Program-made: the position numbers and the translations under genes
Notes under the pieces: model-generated
Told to the model about the DNA's origin: nothing
The model's database searches: none
The model's input: only the letters and a program-made list of their open reading frames with translations
Assembly: GCA_023433405.1 (NCBI GenBank)
Contig: JAEZCT010000084.1
Coordinates: 1-39,492, forward strand
DNA: 39,492 nt
Direction: 5' to 3'
Origin: Bacillota bacterium
GTDB lineage: Bacteria > Bacillota > Clostridia > Oscillospirales > Ruminococcaceae
Shown here: in pieces, positions 15,971 through 24,073 of the stretch
How the letters are laid out: every line of letters begins with the position of its first letter
Position numbering within the stretch: the first letter of the stretch is position 1

Positions 15971-17449
15971 ATGCAGAAAAGCCTGTTCACCAAATATTTT
16001 ACGCTTTTTACTTCCATCATACTGGGGACCATGGCCATTTTAGGTGCGGTGCTTTTGTTTTTTGCCTCCCAGTATTTTAAGTACGAGCGTGAACGGCTGC
16101 TTTTGCGCAACGCACGCAATGCCGCCGCCATTATTGCAAGCGAATACGTCCTGCGCTCGGATAACAGCATACGCAGCACGGTGGTGCTTTCGAGCTTTGA
16201 GATATTGGGCAGCGCGGTGGATGCCACCATCTTTTTAACCGACACCAAGGGCAAAACCCTGGTGACGACCCAAAAGGGGGAGGATCTGACCGAACATGCG
16301 GTGATATCTCAGGGTATAATGGATAAAGCCGCCGAGCAGGGCGTGTTCAACGAGGTCGGGCGGCTGGGCGGCATATATAAAACCAACTATTATACCGTGG
16401 GGGTACCCATCACCATCGAGGGGGTGGGGGTTATTGGGTATGTGTTTATGTCCTCCTCGGCCATCGCGCTAAACTATTTTTTGGCAGAAATGCTTCGCAT
16501 GTTTACCTTTAGCGCCATGGTGGTGCTGGCGTTTTCCTTTGTGGTCATCTACATTACCACAAGGCGGATTACCCGCCCTCTGCGCGAGATGTCCTTTGCC
16601 GCGAAAAGCTTTGGAAAAGGGGACTTTACCCAGCGTGTGCCGGTGCGCGACGGGGACGAAATGGGGCAGCTCGCCGCTTCGTTTAACAATATGGCGTCCT
16701 CTCTTGCCACAACCGAGAAGATGCGCCGCAGCTTTGTGGCGAATGTTTCACATGAGCTGAAAACCCCAATGACCACGATAGGCGGTTTTATTGACGGAAT
16801 ACTCGACGGCACAATTCCTGAAGAAAAACGGGAATACTACCTGAGAACCGTGTCGGATGAGATTAAGCGCCTGTCGCGGCTGGTGCGCTCCATGCTCGAT
16901 CTTTCAAAGATAGAGGCGGGAGAAATGACCATAAACCCGGTGGAGTTTGATATTAACGAGTCGGTTTGCCGCACCATATTTGCGTTTGAGCAGCGCATTG
17001 ATGAAAAGAAGCTGGATATCAGAGGGCTGGATGTGGGCAAGATTATGGTGTTTGCCGACCCGGATATGATGCACCAGGTGGTATATAACCTTTTGGATAA
17101 CGCCGTAAAGTTTGCGAATATGGGCGGCTATATCGAGGTGTTTTACCGGGCGGAGAGCGGCATTGCCTTTGTGGGCATTCGCAACTCGGGGGACGGCATT
17201 CCCAAGGATGAGGTCGCGAGCGTCTTTGACCGCTTTTATAAAACCGACAAATCGCGCAGCCTTGATAAACAGGGTGTAGGGCTTGGGCTTTACATTGTAA
17301 AGACTATAGTAAACCTGCACCGGGGCGACATTATTGTAAACAGCGTGGAGGGACAGTTTTGCGAGTTTGTGTTCTCGGTACCGCGGGCAATCCAACAGCG
17401 GGAGAAGAAAAAAACGCGCGACGAGCAAAAGGATGGCCCTGCGGACTAG
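15971..17449 (+). CDS. Membrane sensor histidine kinase (HAMP, HisKA, HATPase)
   Basis: The protein is 492 residues. TM1 spans about 10-33, an extracytoplasmic sensor 36-172, TM2 175-196 and a HAMP domain 197-250. The HisKA domain carries phospho-His261 in FVANVSHELKTP. The HATPase_c domain (about 360-475) has its N box (HQVVYNLLDNAVKFA), G1 (SGDGIP), F box (DRFYKTD) and G2 (GVGLGLYI). All catalytic motifs are intact. It pairs with the upstream OmpR-type regulator. The gap of 146 bases between them is unusually long for such a pair, and the kinase has its own ribosome site (GGGGAG). The sensor domain is not one I can name. Confidence 0.93.
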   Translation: MQKSLFTKYFTLFTSIILGTMAILGAVLLFFASQYFKYERERLLLRNARNAAAIIASEYVLRSDNSIRSTVVLSSFEILGSAVDATIFLTDTKGKTLVTTQKGEDLTEHAVISQGIMDKAAEQGVFNEVGRLGGIYKTNYYTVGVPITIEGVGVIGYVFMSSSAIALNYFLAEMLRMFTFSAMVVLAFSFVVIYITTRRITRPLREMSFAAKSFGKGDFTQRVPVRDGDEMGQLAASFNNMASSLATTEKMRRSFVANVSHELKTPMTTIGGFIDGILDGTIPEEKREYYLRTVSDEIKRLSRLVRSMLDLSKIEAGEMTINPVEFDINESVCRTIFAFEQRIDEKKLDIRGLDVGKIMVFADPDMMHQVVYNLLDNAVKFANMGGYIEVFYRAESGIAFVGIRNSGDGIPKDEVASVFDRFYKTDKSRSLDKQGVGLGLYIVKTIVNLHRGDIIVNSVEGQFCEFVFSVPRAIQQREKKKTRDEQKDGPAD

Positions 17450-17525
17450 GCGGCTATAGAGCGTTTGCAGTTTACAGTTAACAAATTTCTCGAAAAAATT
17501 ACGAGAATCCTTTAAAAACCGTTTA

Positions 17526-17553
17526 TTGCCTATTCATAAGTTGCAGATATACT
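17526..17553 (+). promoter_or_regulatory. Promoter for the HtrA-type protease gene
   Basis: TTGCCT (17526-17531), a 16-base spacer and TATACT (17548-17553) lie about 120 bases before the htrA-type start. A weak hairpin (17487-17507) just upstream could partly separate it from the kinase transcript. Confidence 0.5.
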
Positions 17554-17672
17554 AGGCACATAAAGTAAACCGCCAAGACACAGAATGGCGGGCGGCACAA
17601 ACCCAACCCCCGTAGCAATGCGGGGCAGGACGACAAACGATGGAATAACTATGGATAAGGGAGGAATCTTCC

Positions 17673-19088
17673 ATGAGTGATTACGAAGGCAACGATCCGC
17701 GCGGATACTCCGGCACCAGCGGACAAAATAACTGGAACTACCCCCAGCAGGGCAGCCAGTGGCATCCGCCGGTACAACAGCAACAGCAGCAGCAGTACCC
17801 CTACGCACAGGACCAGTACAAATGGAGCTACAAGGACTATGACCAGATGTCTCCGGGCAAGCCGCCGAAAAAGCCCAAGAAAAACGGCGCCAAGGTTTTT
17901 CTCGCCATCATTGGCGTGGTGCTAACCCTGTCGCTGCTCGGGTTTGCGGGCTTTGGCATCTATTCGCTCTCAAACGCCGGGCTGCTGGATATGGAGGGCA
18001 GCTCCTCATCCCCTGTGGCAGAAAGCGAGCCCGTGGTCTCTCAGCCGGAGGCCGGCTCCGATACGCAGGGGCTTAATATAACGGATGTCCCCTCCGGCAC
18101 CGGGGAGCTGTTGTCGGTAAGCGGCGCGCTCTCCACAAAGCAAATCAATATTAAGGTTTCGCCCAGTGTCGTGGGCGTGGTTACCTATCAGATGAGCTAT
18201 GGCTGGACGCCCGCGGGCGAAGGCTCGGGTATCATCATGAATGAGAATGGGTACATCGTCACCAACGCGCATGTAATTAGCGGAGCGCAGGGCATTAAGG
18301 TTGTGTTATACGACGATACCGAGTATGAGGCAACCGTCGTCGGCTCGGATACACGCACCGACCTTGCCGTGCTTAAGATAGAGGCCACAGGACTGACCGC
18401 CGCGGAGTTCGGCAACTCTGAGCAGATGGCGGCGGGGGATAAGGTTGTGGCCATTGGCAACCCCGGCGGACTTGAGTTTGCGGGCAGTATTACGCAGGGC
18501 ATAATCTCTGCCGTAAACCGCCAGATTACAAGCTCCACCGGGTATACCATGGAATGCATCCAGACCGACGCGGCGATTAACCCCGGCAACTCGGGCGGCG
18601 CGCTGGTCAATGAGTACGGACAGGTTATCGGCATTAACTCCTCAAAGATTGCCGCGACCGATTATGAGGGCATAGGGTTTGCTATCCCCATTAACACCGC
18701 AAAGCCCATTATAGACGACCTGATTGACAACGGACGGGTAACCGGACGCGCAAAGCTTGGCATTACCATTCAGGGTGAGATTACCGAGATGAGCGCGCAG
18801 CTTTACTCCATTCCCACCGGCATCCTGATTGCCGGGGTGGAAAAGGGCAGCGATATGGCGAATAAGGGCGTACAGGCCAACGACATTATAACAAAGATTG
18901 ACGGCATTAAGATAAACACCGTTAACGATATCTACAAGATACTTGAAAAGCATAAGCCCGGCGATTCCGTGACCGTAACGCTGTTCCGCCGCCCAAGCAA
19001 CGGGCCGGACCAAACCTTTGAGGTGAGCGTGGCGCTGTTTGAGGATACCGGCGCGGCGGTGCAGACAGAGCTGCCCTCCGCACGATAA
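17673..19088 (+). CDS. HtrA/DegP-type trypsin-like serine protease with PDZ domain
   Basis: The protein is 471 residues. A cytoplasmic N-tail of ~70 residues is rich in Gln, Pro, Tyr and Gly, with seven consecutive Gln at 35-41. It is followed by a transmembrane helix (about 74-100). The extracytoplasmic protease domain has the triad His200 (TNAHV), Asp230 (RTDLAVLK) and Ser307 (NPGNSGGAL). One PDZ domain lies at about 370-455. HtrA proteases degrade or refold damaged envelope proteins. AAGGGAGG precedes the start. It sits directly after a two-component system, the arrangement known for envelope-stress regulation in Firmicutes, and has its own promoter. The low-complexity Gln-rich cytoplasmic tail is common among Gram-positive HtrAs, though its role is unclear. 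Confidence 0.93.
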   Translation: MSDYEGNDPRGYSGTSGQNNWNYPQQGSQWHPPVQQQQQQQYPYAQDQYKWSYKDYDQMSPGKPPKKPKKNGAKVFLAIIGVVLTLSLLGFAGFGIYSLSNAGLLDMEGSSSSPVAESEPVVSQPEAGSDTQGLNITDVPSGTGELLSVSGALSTKQINIKVSPSVVGVVTYQMSYGWTPAGEGSGIIMNENGYIVTNAHVISGAQGIKVVLYDDTEYEATVVGSDTRTDLAVLKIEATGLTAAEFGNSEQMAAGDKVVAIGNPGGLEFAGSITQGIISAVNRQITSSTGYTMECIQTDAAINPGNSGGALVNEYGQVIGINSSKIAATDYEGIGFAIPINTAKPIIDDLIDNGRVTGRAKLGITIQGEITEMSAQLYSIPTGILIAGVEKGSDMANKGVQANDIITKIDGIKINTVNDIYKILEKHKPGDSVTVTLFRRPSNGPDQTFEVSVALFEDTGAAVQTELPSAR

Positions 19089-19184
19089 TTCGCAGGCTAT
19101 CGAATACCAGGCTGAGTTTTGCCGTTTCTTTTATACCTATTCTCGTTTGATACGCATTCGCGGCTATGTTGACGAGGGTTAGTG

Positions 19185-19291
19185 TAATACTACTCTCCTC
19201 AAAAAGAGTCGATAAAAATCCGCGTGAAAACCCATAAATTAAAGCTTTTCACTTGATTTTTATACTCTTTTAAAATCGGATATTAGTATAA
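19185..19291 (-). repeat. 106-bp palindromic intergenic element, copy 2
   Basis: Same element as copy 1, same orientation, 107 bp. One base in the outer arm differs (TACTACT instead of TACTAAT), a variant shared with copy 3 and suggesting local duplication. Confidence 0.85.
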
Positions 19292-19311
19292 CATTCATTT
19301 GAACTCCTCTA

Positions 19312-19356
19312 AACAGCGGCAGGGCTTACGGGTTACCCGTAAGCCCTGCCGCTGTT
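19312..19356. terminator. Strong bidirectional terminator between HtrA and GNAT genes
   Basis: A perfect inverted repeat has 22-bp arms (19312-19333 and 19335-19356), GC-rich in the stem and flanked by AT on both sides. It lies between repeat copies 2 and 3 and serves the convergent genes. Confidence 0.75.
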
Positions 19357-19386
19357 ATTATGGGATGAAAAAACCGTATTGAGGTT

Positions 19387-19492
19387 TAATACTACTCTCC
19401 TCAAAATGAGTCGATAAAAATCCGCGTGAAAACCCATAAATTAAAGCTTTTCACTTGATTTTTATACTCTTTTAAATCGGATATTAGTATAA
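19387..19492 (-). repeat. 106-bp palindromic intergenic element, copy 3
   Basis: Same element and orientation as copy 2, only about 95 bases away. It shares the TACTACT variant with copy 2, and carries a T in AAAATGAGTC that it shares with copy 5. Confidence 0.85.
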
Positions 19493-19516
19493 GGGCTTAT
19501 TCTTGCGAAGACTGCG

Positions 19517-20374
19517 CTATGCCCGCGAAAGGAGCGGGAACATCAGCGGGGCGGTCAGGATGCCGGGGCGGGTGATAAAAAGGTGATCGTCATAGGGGCG
19601 GTATACAAGGGGCAGCCCGCAATCGGCGGGCGGGGTAAAGCCTAAGGCGAGAACCTCCCGGTCACCTGCAAAAAAGGAAGCCGCCTCGGTAAGGGGCAGC
19701 GGGCTTTCGCTGTAATAGTCGTAGAGGGTGCCGTCCTTCCAAAATACCAGAAGATCCTCCTGCTCGAAATAATACGCACAGTTATGAAGAAGGCTGAGGC
19801 TGTAGAACAGAATAAGTGACAGGTTTGCGGTGGAGGCAACCCGCTTCGTGGCGGCAGCGCCGGTTTTAACCAGGCGGGTGAGGATGCCGAGATCCTCTGT
19901 CCTGCGGATATCCAAAAGCCTTGCCCCGTCACGCGGGCGGGGCCTTATTGAGTCTAAGGCAAGAAGGCTCTGCTGCTCCGCTGCCTGCACGAAGCCGAAC
20001 CTGGGGTAAAAATCGAGGACGGTTTCGTTTGCAAAAAGGTATGTAAACGCCGCGCCGCGCAGGGTCTCCTGCTCCAGCACATGGCGCATCAGGCGTGCGG
20101 CACAGCCCTTGCCGCGCCAGTCCTTGGCGGTCATAACCGTACCCAGCATGGCGGCGGAAAATGCCTGTCCATCCAGCACAAGCTCTACGCGGCTCGCGGA
20201 GACATTGGCGGCGATTTCTCCGTCCTCTGCAAGCGAGTAGGGGACGTAGCAGTCATCCCAAAACCCCGCCGCATACCATGCCTCGAGGTCTAGACCAAAG
20301 GTGGCACCCGCAAGACGGCTTAGGCTCTTACGCAAGGTGTCGTCGTGCTTATAATCGCTGACCAGAGAGAGCAT
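19517..20374 (-). CDS. GNAT-family N-acetyltransferase, two-domain (Eis-like layout)
   Basis: The protein is 285 residues. The start at 20374 is set by GAGGA 7 bases upstream; a longer frame to 20458 has no such site. The N-terminal GNAT core (about 1-135) has the acetyl-CoA loop DWRGKGCAARLMRHVL and the following strand AFTYLFANETVLDFYPRFGF. A second ~150-residue domain lacks the acetyl-CoA motif, as in Eis-like and related proteins. It should transfer an acetyl group from acetyl-CoA to an amine; the substrate is unknown. It follows the MgtC-family gene by 108 bases on the same strand, and co-transcription is possible. Confidence 0.75.
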   Translation of the reverse strand: MLSLVSDYKHDDTLRKSLSRLAGATFGLDLEAWYAAGFWDDCYVPYSLAEDGEIAANVSASRVELVLDGQAFSAAMLGTVMTAKDWRGKGCAARLMRHVLEQETLRGAAFTYLFANETVLDFYPRFGFVQAAEQQSLLALDSIRPRPRDGARLLDIRRTEDLGILTRLVKTGAAATKRVASTANLSLILFYSLSLLHNCAYYFEQEDLLVFWKDGTLYDYYSESPLPLTEAASFFAGDREVLALGFTPPADCGLPLVYRPYDDHLFITRPGILTAPLMFPLLSRA

Positions 20375-20482
20375 AAAAAAGTCCTCGATTCTTCCTTTGA
20401 GAATATACATAATGTAATAAACGATTATAAATGCTGCAAAATGCCGGTATGACTGCATGGTGCGGTGCCGCAGGAAAACCCC

Positions 20483-21193
20483 CTACATCGCAAGCTCCTC
20501 AACAAAATTGACACCCTCCAGCGCACGGATGGGATCAAGCTCGCTTTGCGTATCCTTTTTACGGTCTATCCCCACGTTTACAAAGAGCGCCATGACAGGC
20601 TCGGCTCCGCTTGACTTTATCAGCTCTATGGAGTCCACCTCCGCGTAGGTTTTGCGCAGAAAGGCAAGCACATGCTTAAAGCGGGTAAGGCAGTCTATTT
20701 CGATATACAGCCGCGCCGAGCGGGTGCGCTTGTAAAAGAGCATATCGAATTTGTGCATAAAGGTAATTACAATAAGTATAATGGCGCCGCCAATCAACGC
20801 GCCGCTGTAAAACCCGATGCCCACCGCAAGCCCCATAGCCGCGGAGGCCCACAGCCCCGCCGCCGTAGTAAGCCCCTTTATTTGCTGCCGCCCGGTAATC
20901 AGGATGGTGCCGGCGCCTAAAAAGCCGATGCCGCTGATTACCTGCGCACCGATGCGGGTAGGGTCGCCGCTGCCGTGGGTGATGTGCTCAAATACATACT
21001 GGTTGGTGACCATGGCAAGGGCGGAGCCGACGCACACAAGGATATGGGTGCGAAAGCCGGCCGCCTGTTTATGGCGGCCGCGCTCAAGCCCGATCATGCC
21101 GCCGAGCAGTACTGCCAATAACAGGCGTACAAAGGTAGAAAGCAGGTTGACCTGCTCAAGGGTAGCAAATAGCGCCGCGAAGGATTCAAACAT
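20483..21193 (-). CDS. MgtC/SapB-family membrane protein
   Basis: The protein is 236 residues. The start at 21193 is set by AGGAGGG 9 bases upstream. About five transmembrane helices occupy residues 15-160. Family motifs are LLGGMIGLERG (near 33-43), GFRTHILVCVGSAL, ISGIGFLGAGTI and GLTTAAGLWASAAMG. A cytoplasmic ACT-like C-terminal domain follows (about 165-236). MgtC proteins are linked to magnesium limitation and, in Salmonella, to inhibition of F-ATP synthase. In Firmicutes the role is usually assigned to cation homeostasis without direct proof. No magnesium riboswitch was recognised upstream. A repeat copy lies about 150 bases before the start. Confidence 0.88.
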   Translation of the reverse strand: MFESFAALFATLEQVNLLSTFVRLLLAVLLGGMIGLERGRHKQAAGFRTHILVCVGSALAMVTNQYVFEHITHGSGDPTRIGAQVISGIGFLGAGTILITGRQQIKGLTTAAGLWASAAMGLAVGIGFYSGALIGGAIILIVITFMHKFDMLFYKRTRSARLYIEIDCLTRFKHVLAFLRKTYAEVDSIELIKSSGAEPVMALFVNVGIDRKKDTQSELDPIRALEGVNFVEELAM

Positions 21194-21259
21194 CGTGCAA
21201 GCCCTCCTGTTTCGGTTAAATGATGGACTATTTACGCCGAATAATACGTTGTGTAGTAA

Positions 21260-21287
21260 GCATGGGCGGTTTGGAAACCGCCCATGC
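21260..21287. terminator. Hairpin upstream of the MgtC gene
   Basis: 13-bp arms GCATGGGCGGTTT (21260-21272) and its complement (21275-21287) are almost contiguous. No T-run follows on the minus strand, so it may be a leader structure or attenuator of the MgtC transcript rather than a terminator. Confidence 0.4.
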
Positions 21288-21346
21288 AGCGCCTTAACGA
21301 AGCACCGTGCCCCTGTTTCTATCACTATATGCAGACGCCGGATAAT

Positions 21347-21452
21347 TTATACTAATATCCGATTTAAAAGAGTATAAAAATCAAGTGAAAAGCTTTAATT
21401 TATGGGTTTTCACGCGGATTTTTATCGACTCTTTTTGAGGAGATTAGTATTA
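21347..21452 (+). repeat. 106-bp palindromic intergenic element, copy 4
   Basis: Same element in the opposite orientation to copies 1-3: TTATACTAATATCC on the left and GGAGATTAGTATTA on the right. It separates the MgtC gene from the PEBP operon. Confidence 0.85.
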
Positions 21453-21553
21453 CCAGTGGAGGGGCGGGCAGGTAGCGAGGCTGTATTTAAAAAATGCCCA
21501 TAAAGTATACACACTATAGCACATGGCGCTGTTTATGTAAAGCGCGTGTAAAG

Positions 21554-21589
21554 CCCACGCCCTAAAACCGCGTGGTTTTAGGGCGTGGG
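21554..21589 (-). terminator. Terminator of the DUF896-PEBP operon
   Basis: Perfect 16-bp arms (21554-21569 and 21574-21589) flank loop GCGT, 70 bases after the PEBP stop. The flanks are only moderately T-rich on the minus strand. Confidence 0.65.
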
Positions 21590-21657
21590 AGGTCGCATAT
21601 TTTACAAATATTATATGTAAAAAAGCCGCAAAAAACCGAACAGAGAGCAGTTTAGCA

Positions 21658-22257
21658 TTACATATAGCTTGCGATGATAGAGTCATATTGCACCACATGA
21701 CCGTCCATAGCCGCAAGAAGCTGGCGTTTGCCGGAGCTCTCGCTCAGGTCGAGCATGGTATCGAGCACATAAATCTTGTACTGGTAGCGGTGTGTCCAGC
21801 CAAAGGGCGGCTTGGGGCCGCGGTATTTGTGCCTGCCGTAAGCAACACCCTGCACCGCGCCGTCATAGACGTCTAAGACAGCCCCCTCGGGAATTTTATC
21901 AAAGATCATCGGCATAATCGGCAGGTTCCATATCACCCAGTGGGTATAGGTGCCAAGGGGATGATCGAGATCATCCAGGATAATGGCAATGCTTTTCGCC
22001 TTTGGATCAAACTCACTTTGAAAGCGAAAATCCGGCGATACATCGTCGCCGTAGCCGGTGTACCGGTCGGGAATAATTCCGCCCTCGGGGATACCGGCGC
22101 TAAAAACCGTCATGTTCTCGGTCAGGTCGAGCTCCAGCGCCCGGGAGCTTGCGCGAATGACCATCACCGAGATTGCAAGGACAACCGCTATCCCAAGCAG
22201 GATGATGGGTACAAGCCACTTTTTTGTTTTCTTTGTGCCTGCTTTTTTTGTCTTCAT
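21658..22257 (-). CDS. Membrane-anchored PEBP-family (YbhB/YbcL-like) protein
   Basis: The protein is 199 residues. A Lys-rich N-terminus (MKTKKAGTKKTKKW) and one transmembrane segment (about 14-34) anchor an extracytoplasmic PEBP domain. Signature residues are present: DDVSPDFRF, the DDLDHPLGTYTHWVIWNLP block and GPKPPFGWTHRYQYKIYVLD. PEBP proteins bind small anionic or phosphate-bearing ligands, and the bacterial role is largely undefined. Most YbhB-type proteins are soluble, so the N-terminal anchor is a minor peculiarity. Its AAAGGAG ribosome site lies in the 24-base gap after the DUF896 gene, so the two form an operon. Confidence 0.85.
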   Translation of the reverse strand: MKTKKAGTKKTKKWLVPIILLGIAVVLAISVMVIRASSRALELDLTENMTVFSAGIPEGGIIPDRYTGYGDDVSPDFRFQSEFDPKAKSIAIILDDLDHPLGTYTHWVIWNLPIMPMIFDKIPEGAVLDVYDGAVQGVAYGRHKYRGPKPPFGWTHRYQYKIYVLDTMLDLSESSGKRQLLAAMDGHVVQYDSIIASYM

Positions 22258-22281
22258 AAAGAATGTCCACTCCTTTCCTGG

Positions 22282-22497
22282 TTACTGCTCTTGCTGTTTC
22301 TTGGGCTTCAGCGGACGGATTGTGCCGTCTTGCTCCTGAATAGACACATGATCCAGCGTTCGTTTTAAGTCGTCGCGAAAGGCCTTAATGTAAGCGGCGC
22401 GCAGAGCCGCCTGCTCGGTTTTTTCTTCCTCGGTGAGGCCGGTGGTTTTTGCCTTTCTGGCAAGGGCGTTGATACGCTCGATATCACTTGAAAGCAT
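22282..22497 (-). CDS. DUF896 (UPF0291, YnzC-like) small protein
   Basis: The protein is 71 residues. It matches the family by length and by its helix-turn-helix-like core: INALARKAKTTGLTEEEKTEQ, then LRAAYIKAFRDDLKRTLDHVSI. The C-terminus is basic and Pro/Gln-rich. B. subtilis members are small soluble cytoplasmic proteins in SOS-linked or uncharacterised operons, with no established enzyme activity. A GGAGG site lies 5 bases before ATG. It is the first gene of a pair with the membrane-anchored PEBP protein, 24 bases apart. Confidence 0.9.
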   Translation of the reverse strand: MLSSDIERINALARKAKTTGLTEEEKTEQAALRAAYIKAFRDDLKRTLDHVSIQEQDGTIRPLKPKKQQEQ

Positions 22498-22648
22498 GGG
22501 AACCTCCAGTATTTAATGCTGCCATCCAATAGAAGTATAGCTCAAATCCGCGTCATAATCCATCAATCATGGCCTTTATGCCGCTAATCAAGGGGAGGAT
22601 AGGGGAAAAAGCCCTGTCGCGGGGGAAGGAACGGGAAAAGGGAGAGCG

Positions 22649-24007
22649 TTATGTAGCGGCTTCCTTCACCAGAGACCGGCCGCGCCAATACCCCTTGTGC
22701 CATCGCACCAGCATGATGACGGCGCGCAAAAGCTCGTCCACGGTAAGACCAATCCAGATGCCCACCAGCCCAAGCCCGAAATGGATGCCCAATAGGTACC
22801 CTAAACCAACCGCGACACCCCACATGGAGACCATTCCCACATAAACAGGGAAACGCACATCCCCCGAGGCCTGCAGCGCGCGGATGACAATGAGATTGAT
22901 TGTGCGTCCAATTTCAAGGAAAATCTCCACCAGCATAATCTTTTGCCCCAGCGCGATAATCTCAGGATTATCGGTAAAGATGGAGAACATGGTTTTTGAT
23001 GAGAGCCAAAGGGTTGTGGACATGAGTATGGTAACCATAACCGCAGGTATCAGGCTTTTGCGCACACGGCGGTCGGCATCGTCCTCCTGCCCCGCGCCAA
23101 TCATATGCCCCACAATAACCTGCGTGCCCTGCGATACCGCACCCGCATAGATAAACGAAAACCACGACAGCATAAGCGCGTAAACGCGGGTGGAAACGGT
23201 GGTGGCGCCAATGGTGTTTGCCATACCCAGCATCATTGTTTGCGCCATGGAATAGGAGAGCGACTCGCCCCCGGATGGCAGACCGATTCGCAGCAGGCGC
23301 TTTAAGGTTTTTACCGGGAAGGGACGCAGATGCTTTAAGGAGATACTGCCGGGAACAAAGCGGCGGAATAAGAGCATAAGCAGTATGACGCCGATGGTAC
23401 GGCTTGCGACACTGGAGATGGCGACGCCAACCACGCCAAGACGGGGCAGACCCCACCAACCGTACAGCAGCAGCGAGTTGCCAATGATGTTTAGGACGTT
23501 TACGGAAAGAGAAACCAGCATGGTTTGCGTCACCAGCCCGTTTGCCCGAAAAATAGCCCCGAAGGTGGAGAACACCGCAATTAAGAAAATACCGGAGCCC
23601 ACGATGGAAAGGTACGTCACCGCGTCCTCTATCAGCTCGGGAGGTGTTTGCATGAGGGTAAAGAGAGGGCGGGCGAGAAAGGTCAGCACAATGCCGATAA
23701 TCAGGCCGAAGGCAAGGTTAACCGATACCGCGACGGTGTAAAGCTCCGACAGCTTGCCATGCTCCCCCGCGCCCAGATATTGCGACACAAGGATGGTGGT
23801 GGCGGTGGCAAGGACGCTGAACATAATAAATACAAGGTTAATAATTTGGTTTACATTGCCGATGGCGGCAACCGCGTTATCCGAGTAGCGGCTGATCATA
23901 AACTGGTCTACATTGCCCACCAGCATTTGCAGCAGCAGCTCGATAAAAATGGGATAGGTCAAAAGAAACAGCGAGGTTTTTGCGCTTATGGGTTTTGTTT
24001 GTTTCAT
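22649..24007 (-). CDS. MATE-family multidrug/cation efflux transporter
   Basis: The protein is 452 residues with 12 predicted membrane helices in two homologous halves, each beginning with the MATE pattern. The first half has PIFIELLLQMLVGNVDQFMISRY and NQIINLVFIMFSVLATATTILVSQYLGAG. The second has RIGLPSGGESLSYSMAQ and AGAVSQGTQVIVGHMIGAG. These transporters export organic cations or drugs using a Na+ or H+ gradient. The substrate is unknown and no regulator gene is adjacent. The C-terminus (RWHKGYWRGRSLVKEAAT) is basic and cytoplasmic. An AAAGGACGG ribosome site lies somewhat far (about 14 bases) upstream. Confidence 0.9.
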   Translation of the reverse strand: MKQTKPISAKTSLFLLTYPIFIELLLQMLVGNVDQFMISRYSDNAVAAIGNVNQIINLVFIMFSVLATATTILVSQYLGAGEHGKLSELYTVAVSVNLAFGLIIGIVLTFLARPLFTLMQTPPELIEDAVTYLSIVGSGIFLIAVFSTFGAIFRANGLVTQTMLVSLSVNVLNIIGNSLLLYGWWGLPRLGVVGVAISSVASRTIGVILLMLLFRRFVPGSISLKHLRPFPVKTLKRLLRIGLPSGGESLSYSMAQTMMLGMANTIGATTVSTRVYALMLSWFSFIYAGAVSQGTQVIVGHMIGAGQEDDADRRVRKSLIPAVMVTILMSTTLWLSSKTMFSIFTDNPEIIALGQKIMLVEIFLEIGRTINLIVIRALQASGDVRFPVYVGMVSMWGVAVGLGYLLGIHFGLGLVGIWIGLTVDELLRAVIMLVRWHKGYWRGRSLVKEAAT

Positions 24008-24073
24008 ATTCGCCCGCGGGCCGTCCTTTCAGGGTGGTCACTATCGTTGGTCAGGTGCGTGTTCTTTAGACGG

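Larger units (their letters stand above)
19089..19516. other. Convergent intergenic region with two palindromic elements and a terminator
   Basis: No gene is supported. It holds repeat copies 2 and 3 in the same orientation, with a perfect 22-bp-stem palindrome between them. The flanking genes (HtrA on plus, GNAT on minus) converge here, so the region probably ends both transcripts. Confidence 0.6.
21194..21657. other. Intergenic region with repeat copy 4 and two hairpins
   Basis: No gene is supported. From left to right it holds the MgtC ribosome site, a 13-bp hairpin (21260-21287), repeat copy 4 (21347-21452) and a perfect 16-bp terminator (21554-21589). Confidence 0.55.

Noticed and set aside
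15826..16080. Small plus-strand frame between the response regulator and kinase
   Set aside because: It runs into the kinase gene in another frame and has no domain; the gap appears non-coding.
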